Shown in pieces: positions 28,887-39,318 of a stretch of DNA of 64,000 bases; position 1 is the first letter of the stretch; every line of letters starts with the position of its first letter. The translations under genes were made by a program, and so were the position numbers. The notes beneath the pieces are model-generated. The model searched no databases. It saw only the letters and a list, made by a program, of their open reading frames with translations, and had not been told where the DNA came from. This DNA is from Marinospirillum minutulum DSM 6287 (GTDB taxonomy: Bacteria; Pseudomonadota; Gammaproteobacteria; Pseudomonadales; Halomonadaceae). The DNA lies in assembly GCF_000422325.1 (NCBI RefSeq), contig NZ_AULO01000011.1:248001-312000 (forward strand), given 5' to 3'.

Positions 28887-29429
28887 ATCAAGCGCGCTAA
28901 TCCAATTAGGCGGGATCCAAAAAAGAACCTGCCACCAATAAATGAAAATATTCAAGCCACCGAAGTACGTCTTATAGACCAAGACGGTGAACAGGTGGGC
29001 GTAGTTACGCTAGAAGATGCACTAGAACGTGCAGCTGCTGCTGAATTAGATCTGGTTAAAATTTCTGATGCCGACCCCATTGTTTGTAAAATAATGGACT
29101 ATGGTAAATTCCAGTTTGAAGCGAAAAAAGCAAAAAACGCTCAAAAGAAAAAACAGAAACAAATCCAGATCAAAGAACTAAAGTTCCGCCCTGGCACCGA
29201 TGAAGGCGACTACCAAATCAAGTTCCGTAACGTAGTCCGTTTTCTTGAAGATGGTGACAAGGTAAAAATCACGCTTCGTTTCCGTGGTCGTGAAATGGCA
29301 CACCAAGATATTGGTTTACGCCTTTTCCAACGGATCGAAGAAGACTTAGGTGATACCATTGTTGTTGAATCTCGCCCTCGTTTAGAAGGCAGACAAATGG
29401 TAATGATGCTAGCACCTAAGAAGAAATGA
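28887..29429 (+). CDS. infC: Translation initiation factor IF-3, starting at ATC
   Basis: IF-3 keeps ribosomal subunits apart and checks start codons. The reading frame extends upstream of the first GTG through [30 protein letters not shown], which is needed to match IF-3 N-termini. There is no ATG/GTG/TTG in that part; ATC at 28887 lies 8 bases after GGAG (28875-28878) and yields exactly 180 residues, the E. coli length. Rare starts (ATT in E. coli) let IF-3 repress its own synthesis. The core [13 protein letters not shown] and the C-domain [16 protein letters not shown] are typical. Confidence 0.93.
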   Translation: MKRANPIRRDPKKNLPPINENIQATEVRLIDQDGEQVGVVTLEDALERAAAAELDLVKISDADPIVCKIMDYGKFQFEAKKAKNAQKKKQKQIQIKELKFRPGTDEGDYQIKFRNVVRFLEDGDKVKITLRFRGREMAHQDIGLRLFQRIEEDLGDTIVVESRPRLEGRQMVMMLAPKKK

Positions 29430-29438
29430 TCCCCTACT

Positions 29439-29523
29439 GCACTCTAGTTATACGCTAGGGTGCAACTAGGTAAGCAACAGGGCTCGGATCATGCCCAATC
29501 CCTTGCAACGCATTAAAAAATGC
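29439..29523 (+). promoter_or_regulatory. Structured leader of rpmI-rplT (candidate L20 operator)
   Basis: Three stems fill the 113-base gap between infC and rpmI: a 9-bp stem 29439-29463 (GCACTCTAG with CTAGGGTGC), a two-part stem 29474-29506 (GCAA/TTGC and GGGC/GCCC), and a 5-bp stem 29510-29523 (GCATT/AATGC) just before the GGAG. No T tract follows. Ribosomal protein L20 represses this operon through leader RNA in other bacteria; binding here is inferred. Confidence 0.45.
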
Positions 29524-29542
29524 ACTTGTGGAGTACTTAGCA

Positions 29543-29743
29543 ATGTCTAAGAATAAAATTAAGACCAAAAGCGGAGCGCGTAAGCGTTTCAAAGCGACTG
29601 CCAACGGCTTTAAGCACAAGCAGTCACACCGTAGCCATATCCTGACTAAGAAAAGCCCTAAGCGTAAGCGTCAACTGCGTAATATGAAGCAAGTTGCAGC
29701 TGCGGATCAGCCGCTTATCAAGCGTATGCTGGCCGGACTTTAA
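29543..29743 (+). CDS. rpmI: Ribosomal protein L35
   Basis: 66 residues, highly basic: [23 protein letters not shown], then [16 protein letters not shown]. Start ATG 29543 is chosen because GGAG lies 9 bases upstream and mature L35 starts at this point; an earlier GTG adds unrelated residues. Between infC and rplT as usual. Confidence 0.96.
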   Translation: MSKNKIKTKSGARKRFKATANGFKHKQSHRSHILTKKSPKRKRQLRNMKQVAAADQPLIKRMLAGL

Positions 29744-29773
29744 GTTTTTCTATTTCATTTTCAGGAGTAAAGT

Positions 29774-30130
29774 ATGGCTCGCGTAAAGCGTGGTGTTCAG
29801 GCGCGTCGTCGTCACAAAAAGATTCTAAAATTAGCTAAAGGTTATTACGGTGCTCGTAGCCGTGTATTCCGCGTAGCTAAACAGGCTGTTATCAAAGCAG
29901 GTCAGTATGCTTACCGTGACCGTAAGGTTCGTAAGCGTCAGTTCCGTGCTCTGTGGATTGCCCGTATTAACGCAGCAACCCGTATGAATGGCATGTCTTA
30001 CAGCCGTTTCATTTCAGGTCTGAAAAAAGCGGACATCGCCATTGACCGTAAAGTACTGGCTGACATAGCAGTACACGATATGGCTACTTTTACAGCTATC
30101 GTTGAAAAATCTAAAGCCGCTCTGGCCTAA
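29774..30130 (+). CDS. rplT: Ribosomal protein L20
   Basis: 118 residues, matching the family length: [26 protein letters not shown], then [15 protein letters not shown] and [14 protein letters not shown]. Binds 23S rRNA early in 50S assembly and is the usual autogenous repressor of rpmI-rplT. Preceded by CAGGAG. Confidence 0.97.
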   Translation: MARVKRGVQARRRHKKILKLAKGYYGARSRVFRVAKQAVIKAGQYAYRDRKVRKRQFRALWIARINAATRMNGMSYSRFISGLKKADIAIDRKVLADIAVHDMATFTAIVEKSKAALA

Positions 30131-30160
30131 TTTTTTAGCTTAAGCTAGTAAAAAGTAATC

Positions 30161-30190
30161 AGGGGAAGGGCTGCGCTCTTCCCCTTTTTT
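30161..30190 (+). terminator. Terminator/attenuator between rplT and pheS
   Basis: An 8-bp GC-rich stem, AGGGGAAG with CTTCCCCT, a 9-base loop and six T residues. It lies 30 bases after rplT. In E. coli this gap carries the pheM leader peptide and an attenuator; here I find no start codon followed by a Phe-rich peptide before the stem, so classical pheM-type attenuation is not evident. Confidence 0.85.
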
Positions 30191-30206
30191 ATTGATTTTT
30201 ATTTAA

Positions 30207-31247
<1,041 letters not shown>

Positions 31248-31279
31248 TTGCCGACCTTTTAAGACAGGATTCCAAAATA

Positions 31280-33673
31280 ATGAAATTCAGTGAAAAATGG
31301 CTGCGTGAGTGGGTTAACCCAGCATTAGATTCCAACAGCCTAGACGAACAACTTTCCCTTGCAGGGCTAGAAATAGATGGCAGAGAAGCTGCTGCAGGTG
31401 ATTTTACTGGTGTGGTTATTGGTGAAATACTTAGCGCCGAACCCCACCCCAATGCAGACAAACTACAAGTGTGTAGCGTAACCGATGGCACAGAAACCTT
31501 TGCCGTGGTGTGTGGTGCGCCCAATGCCAGAGCCGGTTTAAAAACTGCTTTTGCTCGTATCGGTGCGGTATTACCCGGCAACTTCAAAATTAAAAAAGCC
31601 AAGCTACGTCAGGTTGAATCCTTTGGTATGCTCAGCTCGGAACAAGAGCTAGGACTTTCTGAAAGCCACGATGGCATTATGGAATTACCCGCCGATGCGC
31701 CAGTTGGTCAAGACATTCGTGACTACTTGCAGCTAGATGACCAAATTTTTGATGTTGACCTAACCCCCAACCGTAGCGACTGTTTATCTATTGCAGGTTT
31801 AGCGCGTGAAGTGGGCGTACTTAACCGCCTTAGTGTTACACAACCCGTACTTAACCGCATTAGCCCTGTTATTGATGATCAACCAACAATTAACCTAGAA
31901 GCACCTACGGCCTGCCCACGCTACCTAGGCCGCATTATACGTGATGTTAATATTAAGGCCGCTACACCCCTTTGGATGCAAGAAAAACTGCGCCGTGGCG
32001 GTATTCGCAGCCTAGACCCAGTCGTTGATGTTACCAACTACGTTATGCTAGAACTTGGCCAGCCAATGCATGCCTTTGATCTTGCCAATATCAAGGGTGC
32101 AATCAACGTTCGCTTTGCTAAGCCTAATAAAGAACTAACCCTACTTAACGGCACTCAGCTTAAAATAAAGCCTGAAACCTTGGTAATAGCCGATGATCAG
32201 CAAGCGCTAGCCCTTGCTGGCATAATGGGCGGCGAAGCCAGCGGCTGTAATGAAACAACACAAGACTTAATGCTAGAAGTAGCCTACTTCGACCCTTTAT
32301 CCTTAGCTGGTAAAGCACGTGAATACGGTTTGCATACCGATGCTTCGCACCGTTTTGAACGGGGTGTAGACTTTAAGCTACAAGAAAGAGCCATGGAACG
32401 TGCTACCGAGCTGTTATTAGAAATTACTGGCGGTAAAGCGGGCCCGATTACAGAAGCCGTTTCAGAAGCCCATCTGCCTGTTCGCCAGCCAGTAACGCTA
32501 CGCAAAGCACGTTTAGAACAGCTGCTTGCCATTCGCTTAGATGATGCCGAGGTTAGCGATATTCTAACCCGCCTTGGCCTAGAAGTGACCGACACAGGTT
32601 CAGCTTGGGTTGCTCAGGTACCTAGCTACCGTTTTGATATCAGCATAGAAGAAGACTTAATCGAAGAAGTTGCGCGTGTCTACGGCTATGACAATCTGCC
32701 CGTTAAAGCACCCACCGCAAACCTTATTATTCAAAGCCGCCCAGAAAGTGAAATTAGCCAACGTAAAATTCGAGAACTGCTTATCTCTCGTGGTTATCAA
32801 GAAGCCATAACCTACAGCTTTATTGACCCTAAATGGTCGACCTTATTCGACCCCAACAACGAACCACTTGCGCTTGCTAATCCTATCTCAGCAGACTTGT
32901 CTGTAATGCGCACAAGCCTACTGCCCGGTTTAGCCAAGGCACTAAGCCACAATCAAAAACGCCAACAACCCCGAGTGCGCTTTTTTGAAACTGGCCTACG
33001 TTTCATTAAACAAGCAGACAAAAGCCTAAAACAAGAAGCAATGTTGGCTGGATTAATTAGCGGCAACCGCTTCCCAGAAGGTTGGACAGGTAAGGCTGAA
33101 GAAGTTGACTTCTTCGACCTTAAAGGCGATTTAGAAGCATTAATAGATTTAGGTAATAACACAGACCGCTGGCAATTTCGCACTGCAAGCAACCCTGCTC
33201 TACACCCGGGACAAAGTGCAGAAATACTCTACCAGCAAGAAGATGGCAAGCTAGTAACTGCGGGGTGGATAGGTGCACTTCACCCACAACTGATGAAGTC
33301 ACTCGATTTACGCGGCAAGGTATTTGTATTTGAAGTAACACTGGCTAGCATTACTCAAGGGCAAGTAGCTCAATTCCAAAGCCTTTCACGCTTTCCTGAG
33401 ATGCGACGTGATCTTGCTCTAGTGGTAGATGCAGAGCTACCAGTAGGACAACTCATACAAGAAGCTCGCATTCAAGGTGGCGAGTGGTTGCAAAAAGTCA
33501 CCCTGTTTGATGTTTATCAAGGAAAAGGCGTAGAAGAAGGTAAAAAGAGCCTCGCTTTGGGCTTGACCTGGCAGCATCCTTCACGCACTCTAACTGATGA
33601 AGAAATTAATACTCAAGTTAATCAAGTTGTTACGGCCTTTTCACAGGGTTATGCAGCAGAACTACGCAGTTAA
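31280..33673 (+). CDS. pheT: Phenylalanyl-tRNA synthetase beta subunit
   Basis: 797 residues (E. coli 795). EMAP-like tRNA-binding domain (about 40-150), B3/B4 editing region with SHRFERGVD, B5 domain (about 400-475), core-like B6/B7, and a C-terminal anticodon-recognition domain (about 700-797). 32 bases after pheS. Confidence 0.97.
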   Translation: MKFSEKWLREWVNPALDSNSLDEQLSLAGLEIDGREAAAGDFTGVVIGEILSAEPHPNADKLQVCSVTDGTETFAVVCGAPNARAGLKTAFARIGAVLPGNFKIKKAKLRQVESFGMLSSEQELGLSESHDGIMELPADAPVGQDIRDYLQLDDQIFDVDLTPNRSDCLSIAGLAREVGVLNRLSVTQPVLNRISPVIDDQPTINLEAPTACPRYLGRIIRDVNIKAATPLWMQEKLRRGGIRSLDPVVDVTNYVMLELGQPMHAFDLANIKGAINVRFAKPNKELTLLNGTQLKIKPETLVIADDQQALALAGIMGGEASGCNETTQDLMLEVAYFDPLSLAGKAREYGLHTDASHRFERGVDFKLQERAMERATELLLEITGGKAGPITEAVSEAHLPVRQPVTLRKARLEQLLAIRLDDAEVSDILTRLGLEVTDTGSAWVAQVPSYRFDISIEEDLIEEVARVYGYDNLPVKAPTANLIIQSRPESEISQRKIRELLISRGYQEAITYSFIDPKWSTLFDPNNEPLALANPISADLSVMRTSLLPGLAKALSHNQKRQQPRVRFFETGLRFIKQADKSLKQEAMLAGLISGNRFPEGWTGKAEEVDFFDLKGDLEALIDLGNNTDRWQFRTASNPALHPGQSAEILYQQEDGKLVTAGWIGALHPQLMKSLDLRGKVFVFEVTLASITQGQVAQFQSLSRFPEMRRDLALVVDAELPVGQLIQEARIQGGEWLQKVTLFDVYQGKGVEEGKKSLALGLTWQHPSRTLTDEEINTQVNQVVTAFSQGYAAELRS

Positions 33674-33760
33674 TTACTTAGTAAAATAACTAAACCAAGT
33701 TAATTAACTAGCAAGTTATGTGCTAGGCAGAAAAATCAGCTTAGATAACAACCCTGCTTT

Positions 33761-33793
33761 CAGATGAGCAAGCACAACAAGCTTGTTCATCTG
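33761..33793 (+). promoter_or_regulatory. Long hairpin in the leader of ihfA
   Basis: A 13-bp stem (one G-T pair; 5' arm CAGATGAGCAAGC) closes a 7-base loop ACAACAA. It lies midway between pheT and ihfA, about 40 bases before the start. Only three T residues follow, so it is a weak terminator at best; an RNA-stability element or a regulatory hairpin for ihfA is possible. Confidence 0.5.
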
Positions 33794-33834
33794 TTTGAAT
33801 AGTTTCCGTGCAACACTTGCAAGGAGCGGAATAC

Positions 33835-34131
33835 ATGGGTGCACTGACTAAAGCAGAAATGGCTGAAAAGCTAATTGATGAACTAGGACTTACCAAACGT
33901 GATGCCAAAGAAATGGTTGATCTTTTTTTTAGTGAAATCAAAGACTGCCTAGCAGATAACGAACAAGTAAAAATTTCAGGCTTTGGAAATTTCGACTTAC
34001 GAGATAAAAGTGAGCGACCTGGACGCAACCCAAAAACAGGTGAAGAAATTCCTATTTCAGCACGCCGTGTGGTTACTTTTAGGGCTGGTCAAAAACTTAA
34101 ATCCAGAGTAGAAGCCTACCAAGGTGATTGA
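33835..34131 (+). CDS. ihfA: Integration host factor alpha subunit
   Basis: 98 residues, HU/IHF family: [67 protein letters not shown] with the DNA-intercalating loop Pro. It forms a heterodimer with IhfB and bends DNA. ATG 33835 is chosen since AAGGAG stands 8 bases upstream; an earlier ATG adds nine unrelated residues. Follows pheT as in enterobacteria and pseudomonads. Confidence 0.96.
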   Translation: MGALTKAEMAEKLIDELGLTKRDAKEMVDLFFSEIKDCLADNEQVKISGFGNFDLRDKSERPGRNPKTGEEIPISARRVVTFRAGQKLKSRVEAYQGD

Positions 34132-34156
34132 AAACACTCAAGTTTTTTAAAATAGC

Positions 34157-34184
34157 TTGCAAATAAACTAAACTTACCTATAAT
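34157..34184 (+). promoter_or_regulatory. Sigma-70 promoter of tRNA-Pro
   Basis: -35 TTGCAA (34157-34162) and a perfect -10 TATAAT (34179-34184), 16 bases apart. TACCTATAAT matches the -10 region of the tRNA-Gly-Cys-Leu promoter, which supports the call. Confidence 0.8.
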
Positions 34185-34253
34185 ACGACCCGTTGAATCA
34201 GCAACCCCCTTAGGCTGAAGACACAGTAAAGAAACATAGCAATAGACAGATGA

Positions 34254-34330
34254 CGGAGTGTGGCGCAGCTTGGTAGCGCACTTGCATGGGGTGCAAGGGG
34301 TCGTAGGTTCGAATCCTATCACTCCGACCA
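34254..34330 (+). tRNA. tRNA-Pro(GGG)
   Basis: 77 nt with acceptor CGGAGTG/CACTCCG, anticodon GGG at 34288-34290 in loop ATGGGGT, T-arm GTTCGAATC and encoded CCA. The accessory region begins right after it, so its 3' end is a plausible old integration site, though I see no second copy of the 3' end within the window. Confidence 0.97.
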
Positions 34331-34347
34331 AAAAAGGCAGTAAAATC

Positions 34348-34382
34348 AAAGACTTACAGCAACTTAGCGTAGGTCTTTTTTT
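34348..34382 (+). terminator. Terminator after tRNA-Pro
   Basis: A 10-bp stem (AAAGACTTAC with GTAGGTCTTT, one G-T pair), an 11-base loop, and a run of T residues continuing to 34382. Confidence 0.75.
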
Positions 34383-34561
34383 GGTTTAATGGTTTTCAAT
34401 CTGTAGGCTAGACACTGGACTAGACACGATTTCTTGCTAGCCTCTGCACTAGACAAAATTGATTAAAATTCGATGGAAACCAACTAGCTTCTTAGCAAAA
34501 GAATAATGCTAACCTGCCGAAGCAACCTACTTCACCTTCGGTAACTTAAAGGATCTAAAGT

Positions 34562-35317
34562 ATGCGTAGCTTCTCTATGCTCGACGCTCTAAAAGCCAAG
34601 CTAGACACCTACCGGCCTTTAGATGCACAGATCGTTAAAAACTTGCATGAGAGCCTTGTATTGCAGTGGACGTATCACAGCAATGCCATAGAAGGTAACA
34701 CCCTCACCCTTAAAGAAACCAAGGTTGCTTTAGAAGGCATCACTATTGGTGGTAAAACAATACGAGAACATTTTGAAGCTATAAACCACCGTGATGCTAT
34801 TTTTTTGGTGGAAGATTTAGTTACTAAGCAGCAGCCTTTAGATGAGTGGACGATTAAATCTTTACATCAGTTAGTACTAAAAAACATCGACACAGAGAAT
34901 GCTGGTAGCTACAGAAGAGTAAACGTACTTATCTCTGGTGCAGAACACCGCCCTCCCCAAGCAATACAAGTAGCTGAACAGATGACGGCCTTTGTCGATT
35001 GGTACAATCAATCTGCACAGGCATTACACCCGATTGAAAGAGCAGCCAGAGTGCATGGTGAATTTGTGAAGATTCACCCTTTTGTTGATGGTAATGGACG
35101 CACTGCACGTTTGTTGATGAATCTTGAACTAATGAAGGCTGGCTTCCCTGCTACGGTAATTGAAGTTGACCAACGCTTGGCCTACTACCAATCATTAGAT
35201 AAAGCGCACTGTACAGGCGACTACGATGACTTTATTAAGCTAGTAGCCCAAGCCACAGAAAAAAGCTTTGCACCCTACTGGTGGGCATTGGGGATAGAAG
35301 ATAATTTGAAAGATTAA
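34562..35317 (+). CDS. Fic-domain protein (probable AMP transferase)
   Basis: A 251-residue Fic protein. The active-site motif HPFVDGNGRTAR (about 178-189) is complete, with catalytic His. An inhibitory-helix motif of the (S/T)xxxE(G/N) type is at the N-terminus (SNAIEGNTL, about 39-47), so it is a self-inhibited class II Fic enzyme. It transfers AMP from ATP to a target hydroxyl. AAAGGA stands 8 bases before the ATG. First intact gene of the island; no separate antitoxin is needed or seen. Confidence 0.88.
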   Translation: MRSFSMLDALKAKLDTYRPLDAQIVKNLHESLVLQWTYHSNAIEGNTLTLKETKVALEGITIGGKTIREHFEAINHRDAIFLVEDLVTKQQPLDEWTIKSLHQLVLKNIDTENAGSYRRVNVLISGAEHRPPQAIQVAEQMTAFVDWYNQSAQALHPIERAARVHGEFVKIHPFVDGNGRTARLLMNLELMKAGFPATVIEVDQRLAYYQSLDKAHCTGDYDDFIKLVAQATEKSFAPYWWALGIEDNLKD

Positions 35318-35480
35318 AGCATCCCCACCGCCACATGTAGTGGCGTACTTTCTTCTTGGTTCAAAATTGTTATGTCACCTCCTAGATTCAACTCTCAAGT
35401 GCAACTCATTAAGTTAGGATTGGAAGGCAAGCTGCTGTAGCATCTTATGCTTTTCAATCAACCAAGAATGAGAAGCAAAC

Positions 35481-35546
35481 ATGAGACACTACACACAGCT
35501 CACCAGAGAGCAACGATACCAAATATCTGCCCTGCTTGATGTAAGC
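35481..35546 (+). pseudogene. IS30-family transposase, N-terminal scrap
   Basis: About 22 codons (MRHYTQLTREQRYQISALLD) match the start of IS30 transposases, then the similarity stops and the frame runs into unrelated sequence. The upstream 160 bases (35318-35480), which include imperfect short repeats, may be the left end of the same element. The 311-base gap between the Fic gene and gene B holds only this remnant. Confidence 0.6.
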
Positions 35547-35628
35547 GCTCCTCAAATAGTTAGTTCAGATCTCATAAAAAAGATACATTTTAAAATTACG
35601 AAGCCTACTTTATTTTGCTCTAAGGGTT

Positions 35629-37139
35629 CTATAGTTGGTTTTCTAATAGCTTTGCATATTCTTTATCTAGATGCTCATTAGCAGCATCAATATCAATATG
35701 CCCCACCTTGTACCAAGCACGTAGCTCTTTAATTGCCAAGGTACCGAACCTTGCCCACGCCAAAATATTGGAGCGCAACATAAACTGAACAATGTCACCG
35801 CCAGAGCGCAAACCAGCATCAACACCATCAACGAGACATAATGTTCCATGTGCTACTAACAACATGCGCCGCAACTCTGGATTATTAGCTGTTGGAATAC
35901 ATTCATTCCATTCTTTCTGATGATAAACCTTTTGTTTAAATGTCCAAGCTAAGCGAGTCATTAGTTCAGCTATAAGCACAGGTACTGCAAGAGCGACACC
36001 ATGACGAAGGTCATACCCTTCCTCGAACACTTTAACGGCCACCTTAGCAAAAGTATCTCTATGCTGCCCAAAAGAACCAACATCTATAAATTGAAGTAAT
36101 GAGTAGAAAGGTATCGGCACACCAGCTCCACGTCCTTTTGATCCAGAGGACCCAGCCATATCTGATGCTATATGACCTAGCCAGTTACAAAACCCAGCAA
36201 AAACTTTAGCAGGAAAATTGTTACCTTTTAATTCAAAGGTCTCAGTATCTATTGTAATTAACCGTCCATCACTTACAAAAGTTGATGTACTAGTAAATTG
36301 GTTAATGATAGAGAAAAGTAGACCGATAAGGTCAGGAGAGTGACCTAAACTTTTAATATGGTGGTTCTTAGGTGTAAGGTTTTTAACTTGGCCGCTAGTC
36401 CCCATTTTTTTATTTGGGGAGTTGGATAATGCTTGGTCGTAATTAACAGAGTAATTTCTTTCTAAGTAACCAACTGCACTTTTTACACTATTGCCTTCCG
36501 GATCTCTTGGCCCCTTCCAACCAAAAAGCTTAGACACCCCCATAACTGCACTATCAACTGTTTTATCAGCTGCTTCACCGATTTTACTAGTACCAGGCAA
36601 CCCAATAAAAAAGACATCTACTAGCCCAGCTACCATTCCACATGTAGCTGCGATCATATAGTCATACTTATCACAGTTGGATTTTTTATAGGTTAAATCG
36701 TCGTTGATACGCTTAGTGATTTCTATACGTTGCGACTCAGTCATTAGTCGCGCGAAAGGGTCACCTTCCAGATTTACACCATTTTCAGAAGCATAGCTTC
36801 TGATTGAAGCTATGTAGCTCTCCCAATCTGCTTCATTATCATGCTCTAAAGCTTTTATAAGTGATATTTCATGACGAGCTGTAATGCCTTCAACATCAAC
36901 ATCTAGTGCAAGCTCAACCTCTAATTCTAAAGAGCAGTCGCCAGGGTCGTAAACAATTCCCTCTGCTGCCATCAATGCATCTAATTGTGCATCAAGTTCG
37001 TCAAAGTCATCAAGATTTTCACTTTGAATTTTTTTAATTCATTGATGCCTTGCTCTATTTCACCTAGCTTTTGCTCACCTTCTGTTTGTTGGTGTCTCTG
37101 AACTAGTAAAGCATCTGTTTGTTCCTTAAACTTTGTCAT
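35629..37139 (-). CDS. Cassette gene B: membrane-associated protein split by a -1 shift at an A7 run
   Basis: I do not recognise a named family. The first frame starts at ATG 37139 (overlapping the stop of gene A in TAATG) and ends at TAG 36981 after 52 codons. Moving to the -1 frame at the A7 run (37029-37035, TTA AAA AAA TTC) gives one continuous protein of about 503 residues. The first ATG in the second frame has no ribosome site. Visible parts: N-terminal coiled coil (LGEIEQGINELKK), an acidic stretch, a hydrophobic segment (ATCGMVAGLVDVFFIGLPG), and two His/Asp clusters (NHHIKSLGHSPD and GHIASDMAGSSGS) that could bind metal. Programmed shift, pseudogene and base-calling error remain possible. 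Confidence 0.6.
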
Positions 37140-38790
37140 TAAGAAAATAATCCTTGGAGTTTACCTTTTACAGCAGACTGTGTACTTGAGTAATCTAGCA
37201 ATTCAAAAAACTGCCCTAACTGCTCCATGTCTTTTACACTTCCATTCTTAACTAAACGGTACACTTTACTTTCTACTTCCTGACCATTTTTCTGTTCAGT
37301 TACAACTTCTTCTTTGTAGAAATTCATCACAAAATCATAATACTTTGATTTATCATGACTTTTTGTTAATGTTTTTAAACGTACAACATCTAAAAGCTCT
37401 GGCGATTTTAAACGGGTCTTTTCTGCTACAGCATTTTCATTTCTATCAGAAATAACTTTAGAAGCACGTATATATTGGGAGAGCTTTACAGATAATTTTG
37501 ACAGTTTTTCCTTTGTAACATTCTCAGAAGCAAGTGCACGATTTAAGTCTAGTGAAAGATGGTTAATATCTTCAATCATCATATTGACCGCTAATTGACT
37601 CCCTCGAATAACTTCTTGAAGCATAATTTCACGGCGCTTATCACCTTCATCTACACCAGATCCCGTAAAGTGCTTCACTCCTTTATATGCCACAACACCT
37701 AAGATAACAGCAGCTCCAATACCAGTAGCCATACTGGATAACCCTAGTACGCCACCCATGCCGAGTGAAGCGAGTCCTGACGTCATTCCTGCTGCAGACA
37801 TCCCCATTACTGAACCAGATAGATATACTGCACCAAGTGGTACTCCAACAGCACCTGCTTTTGCACTTAGCTCCTTAACGCTTTTAGTTATTGCAGTGTC
37901 AGTATAATTTCGATCAAGAATTTTTTATCGTTAACAATAGCCATTTGTGTTAACTCTACCTGCTCATCAGTCACCTGAAAAACATCACGATTTTTTTGAA
38001 GGAAATCAAAATCACTGGTCACGCTACTTGTCAAGGATGAGTTAATGCTTATAAGGTCCTTTACTAATGAGATATGTAGAGACTTACTCATTCCATCTGG
38101 TGCTTCGCTATCAATAGTGCCTACTAAATTACTAACAGGCTCTAGGTTTTCTAAACTGCTTAAGTATTGCCTTACTTCACTTCTTGCTTCAACACTTAAC
38201 TTAAGCCGAGACATAAGCTGCATAATTTCTGCAAACTCAGCATCATCAACCTCGCCGTCATTTTCAAAAGCCATGTTCACAATTATTTTGAGATAAGCTA
38301 CTTTAAGACTATCTGATAACTCTTCGATCGGCTGTAACTGATTCTGTTCCTCGTAACTCTCATAGTCACTAATCACGCTAGAAAGTATTTCGGCTAGTTT
38401 TTCAAGATTAACTAAAGAAGAGTACTTGGCTTCTATAGTTCTGCCATCCTTGGTTATTATTCTTAAATACTCACTTTTTTTCTCTTTTCCTTTATTGTTT
38501 GTTGTAACGTCCACTACAAAGTCAACTGACTCTATTTCTTCATAAAAAATTTCAACTGGCGATTCAAAAACCTCTTTGAATACAACCTTAAGACCAGTAA
38601 GAATAAAACCTTCTTTCGCACTACCAAAAGTCGTGTTATCACAAATACCAATTATCGATGTTGGTTCGCCATCAAACTTAAAGGCATTAACAGCATTATT
38701 TAATTTCTTTTGGTCAATATCTGGCGTTATCCACGTTTTATTACCCATTTCAGACAGTTTATCTTTAATGAACTGGTTAATTCCTGACAT
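37139..38790 (-). CDS. Cassette gene A: PH/TerB-like membrane protein split by a -1 shift at an A6 run
   Basis: The first frame runs from ATG 38790 (AGGAA upstream) to a stop at 37888: about 300 residues with a bacterial PH-like domain (about 40-145; FGSAKEGFILTGLKVVF, YEEIESVDFV) and an acidic helical, TerB-like region (about 160-290; AFENDGEVDDAEFAEIMQLM). At the A6 run 37921-37926 (GAT AAA AAA TTC) the -1 frame continues to 37139 with a Gly/Met-rich double hydrophobic segment (SGLASLGMGGVLGL, GIGAAVILGVVAYKG) and a coiled coil. Together about 550 residues. No ribosome site precedes the second part, so the two frames probably form one gene. Function unknown; coupled to gene B by TAATG. Confidence 0.6.
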
Positions 38791-38983
38791 TGCATATTCC
38801 TTTGGTTTCTAGTTTACAAATCCAACAGATACTGTGGTTTTAATTTACACTTAAACTTTTTTACATTTGTTTACTAATTAAAGCAATAGATTAATTACTT
38901 AACATACGTCAATAAACCTGCTTTTTGGCACCTTAGTACCCATAAAATCAAGCTTTACGAGCTATCAATACTTTAGTCTAAAT

Positions 38984-39012
38984 AAAGGGCTGTTTGTCTA
39001 ACAACCCTTTTT
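38984..39012. terminator. Bidirectional terminator in the accessory region
   Basis: AAAGGG-C-TGTT and AACA-A-CCCTTT pair with one mismatch around a 5-base loop, with T residues following on the plus strand and CCCTTTATTT on the minus strand. It lies after the small minus-strand gene at 39045 and upstream of cassette gene A. The rest of 38791-39044 is AT-rich with nothing else seen. Confidence 0.5.
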
Positions 39013-39044
39013 AAACGAGAATCAATACCAGTTATTTCTTGGAT

Positions 39045-39290
39045 TCAACTTGCTAGTGCAACAGCCTGTAATTCTTCAAATAATACTTCATATCCCCCTA
39101 CCAAAGCACCGAACACCTCTCTTTGCCTGCTTAGGTATATGAAGTAACGCACAACTTCATTCAGGTTAGCCCAAGCAACGTCGTTGTTACGATCTACCAA
39201 ACCTATCGCTAAAGTATTGTTACCCTCACCCTGCATTTTAACTGTGGATTTAATCAGCTCAGAAGCTTGTTCAGGCGCTTCTTCTTGCAT
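39045..39290 (-). CDS. Hypothetical protein, possibly 5'-truncated
   Basis: 81 residues (MQEEAPEQASELIKS, ending in VLFEELQAVALAS). No family recognised. The frame stays open 8 codons upstream (TLADYLKG) until a stop at the junction with an integrase scrap, so the N-terminus may have been lost in a rearrangement. A terminator follows it. Confidence 0.35.
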   Translation of the reverse strand: MQEEAPEQASELIKSTVKMQGEGNNTLAIGLVDRNNDVAWANLNEVVRYFIYLSRQREVFGALVGGYEVLFEELQAVALAS

Positions 39291-39318
39291 ACCCTTTAGA
39301 TAGTCTGCCAGCGTTTAA

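Noticed and set aside
34116-34349. Minus-strand frame of 77 codons over tRNA-Pro
   Set aside because: It spans the tRNA and has the typical look of tRNA antisense translation.
35547-35681. Continuation of the IS30-like frame to 35681
   Set aside because: After about 22 codons it has no transposase similarity and overlaps the 3' end of cassette gene B on the other strand.
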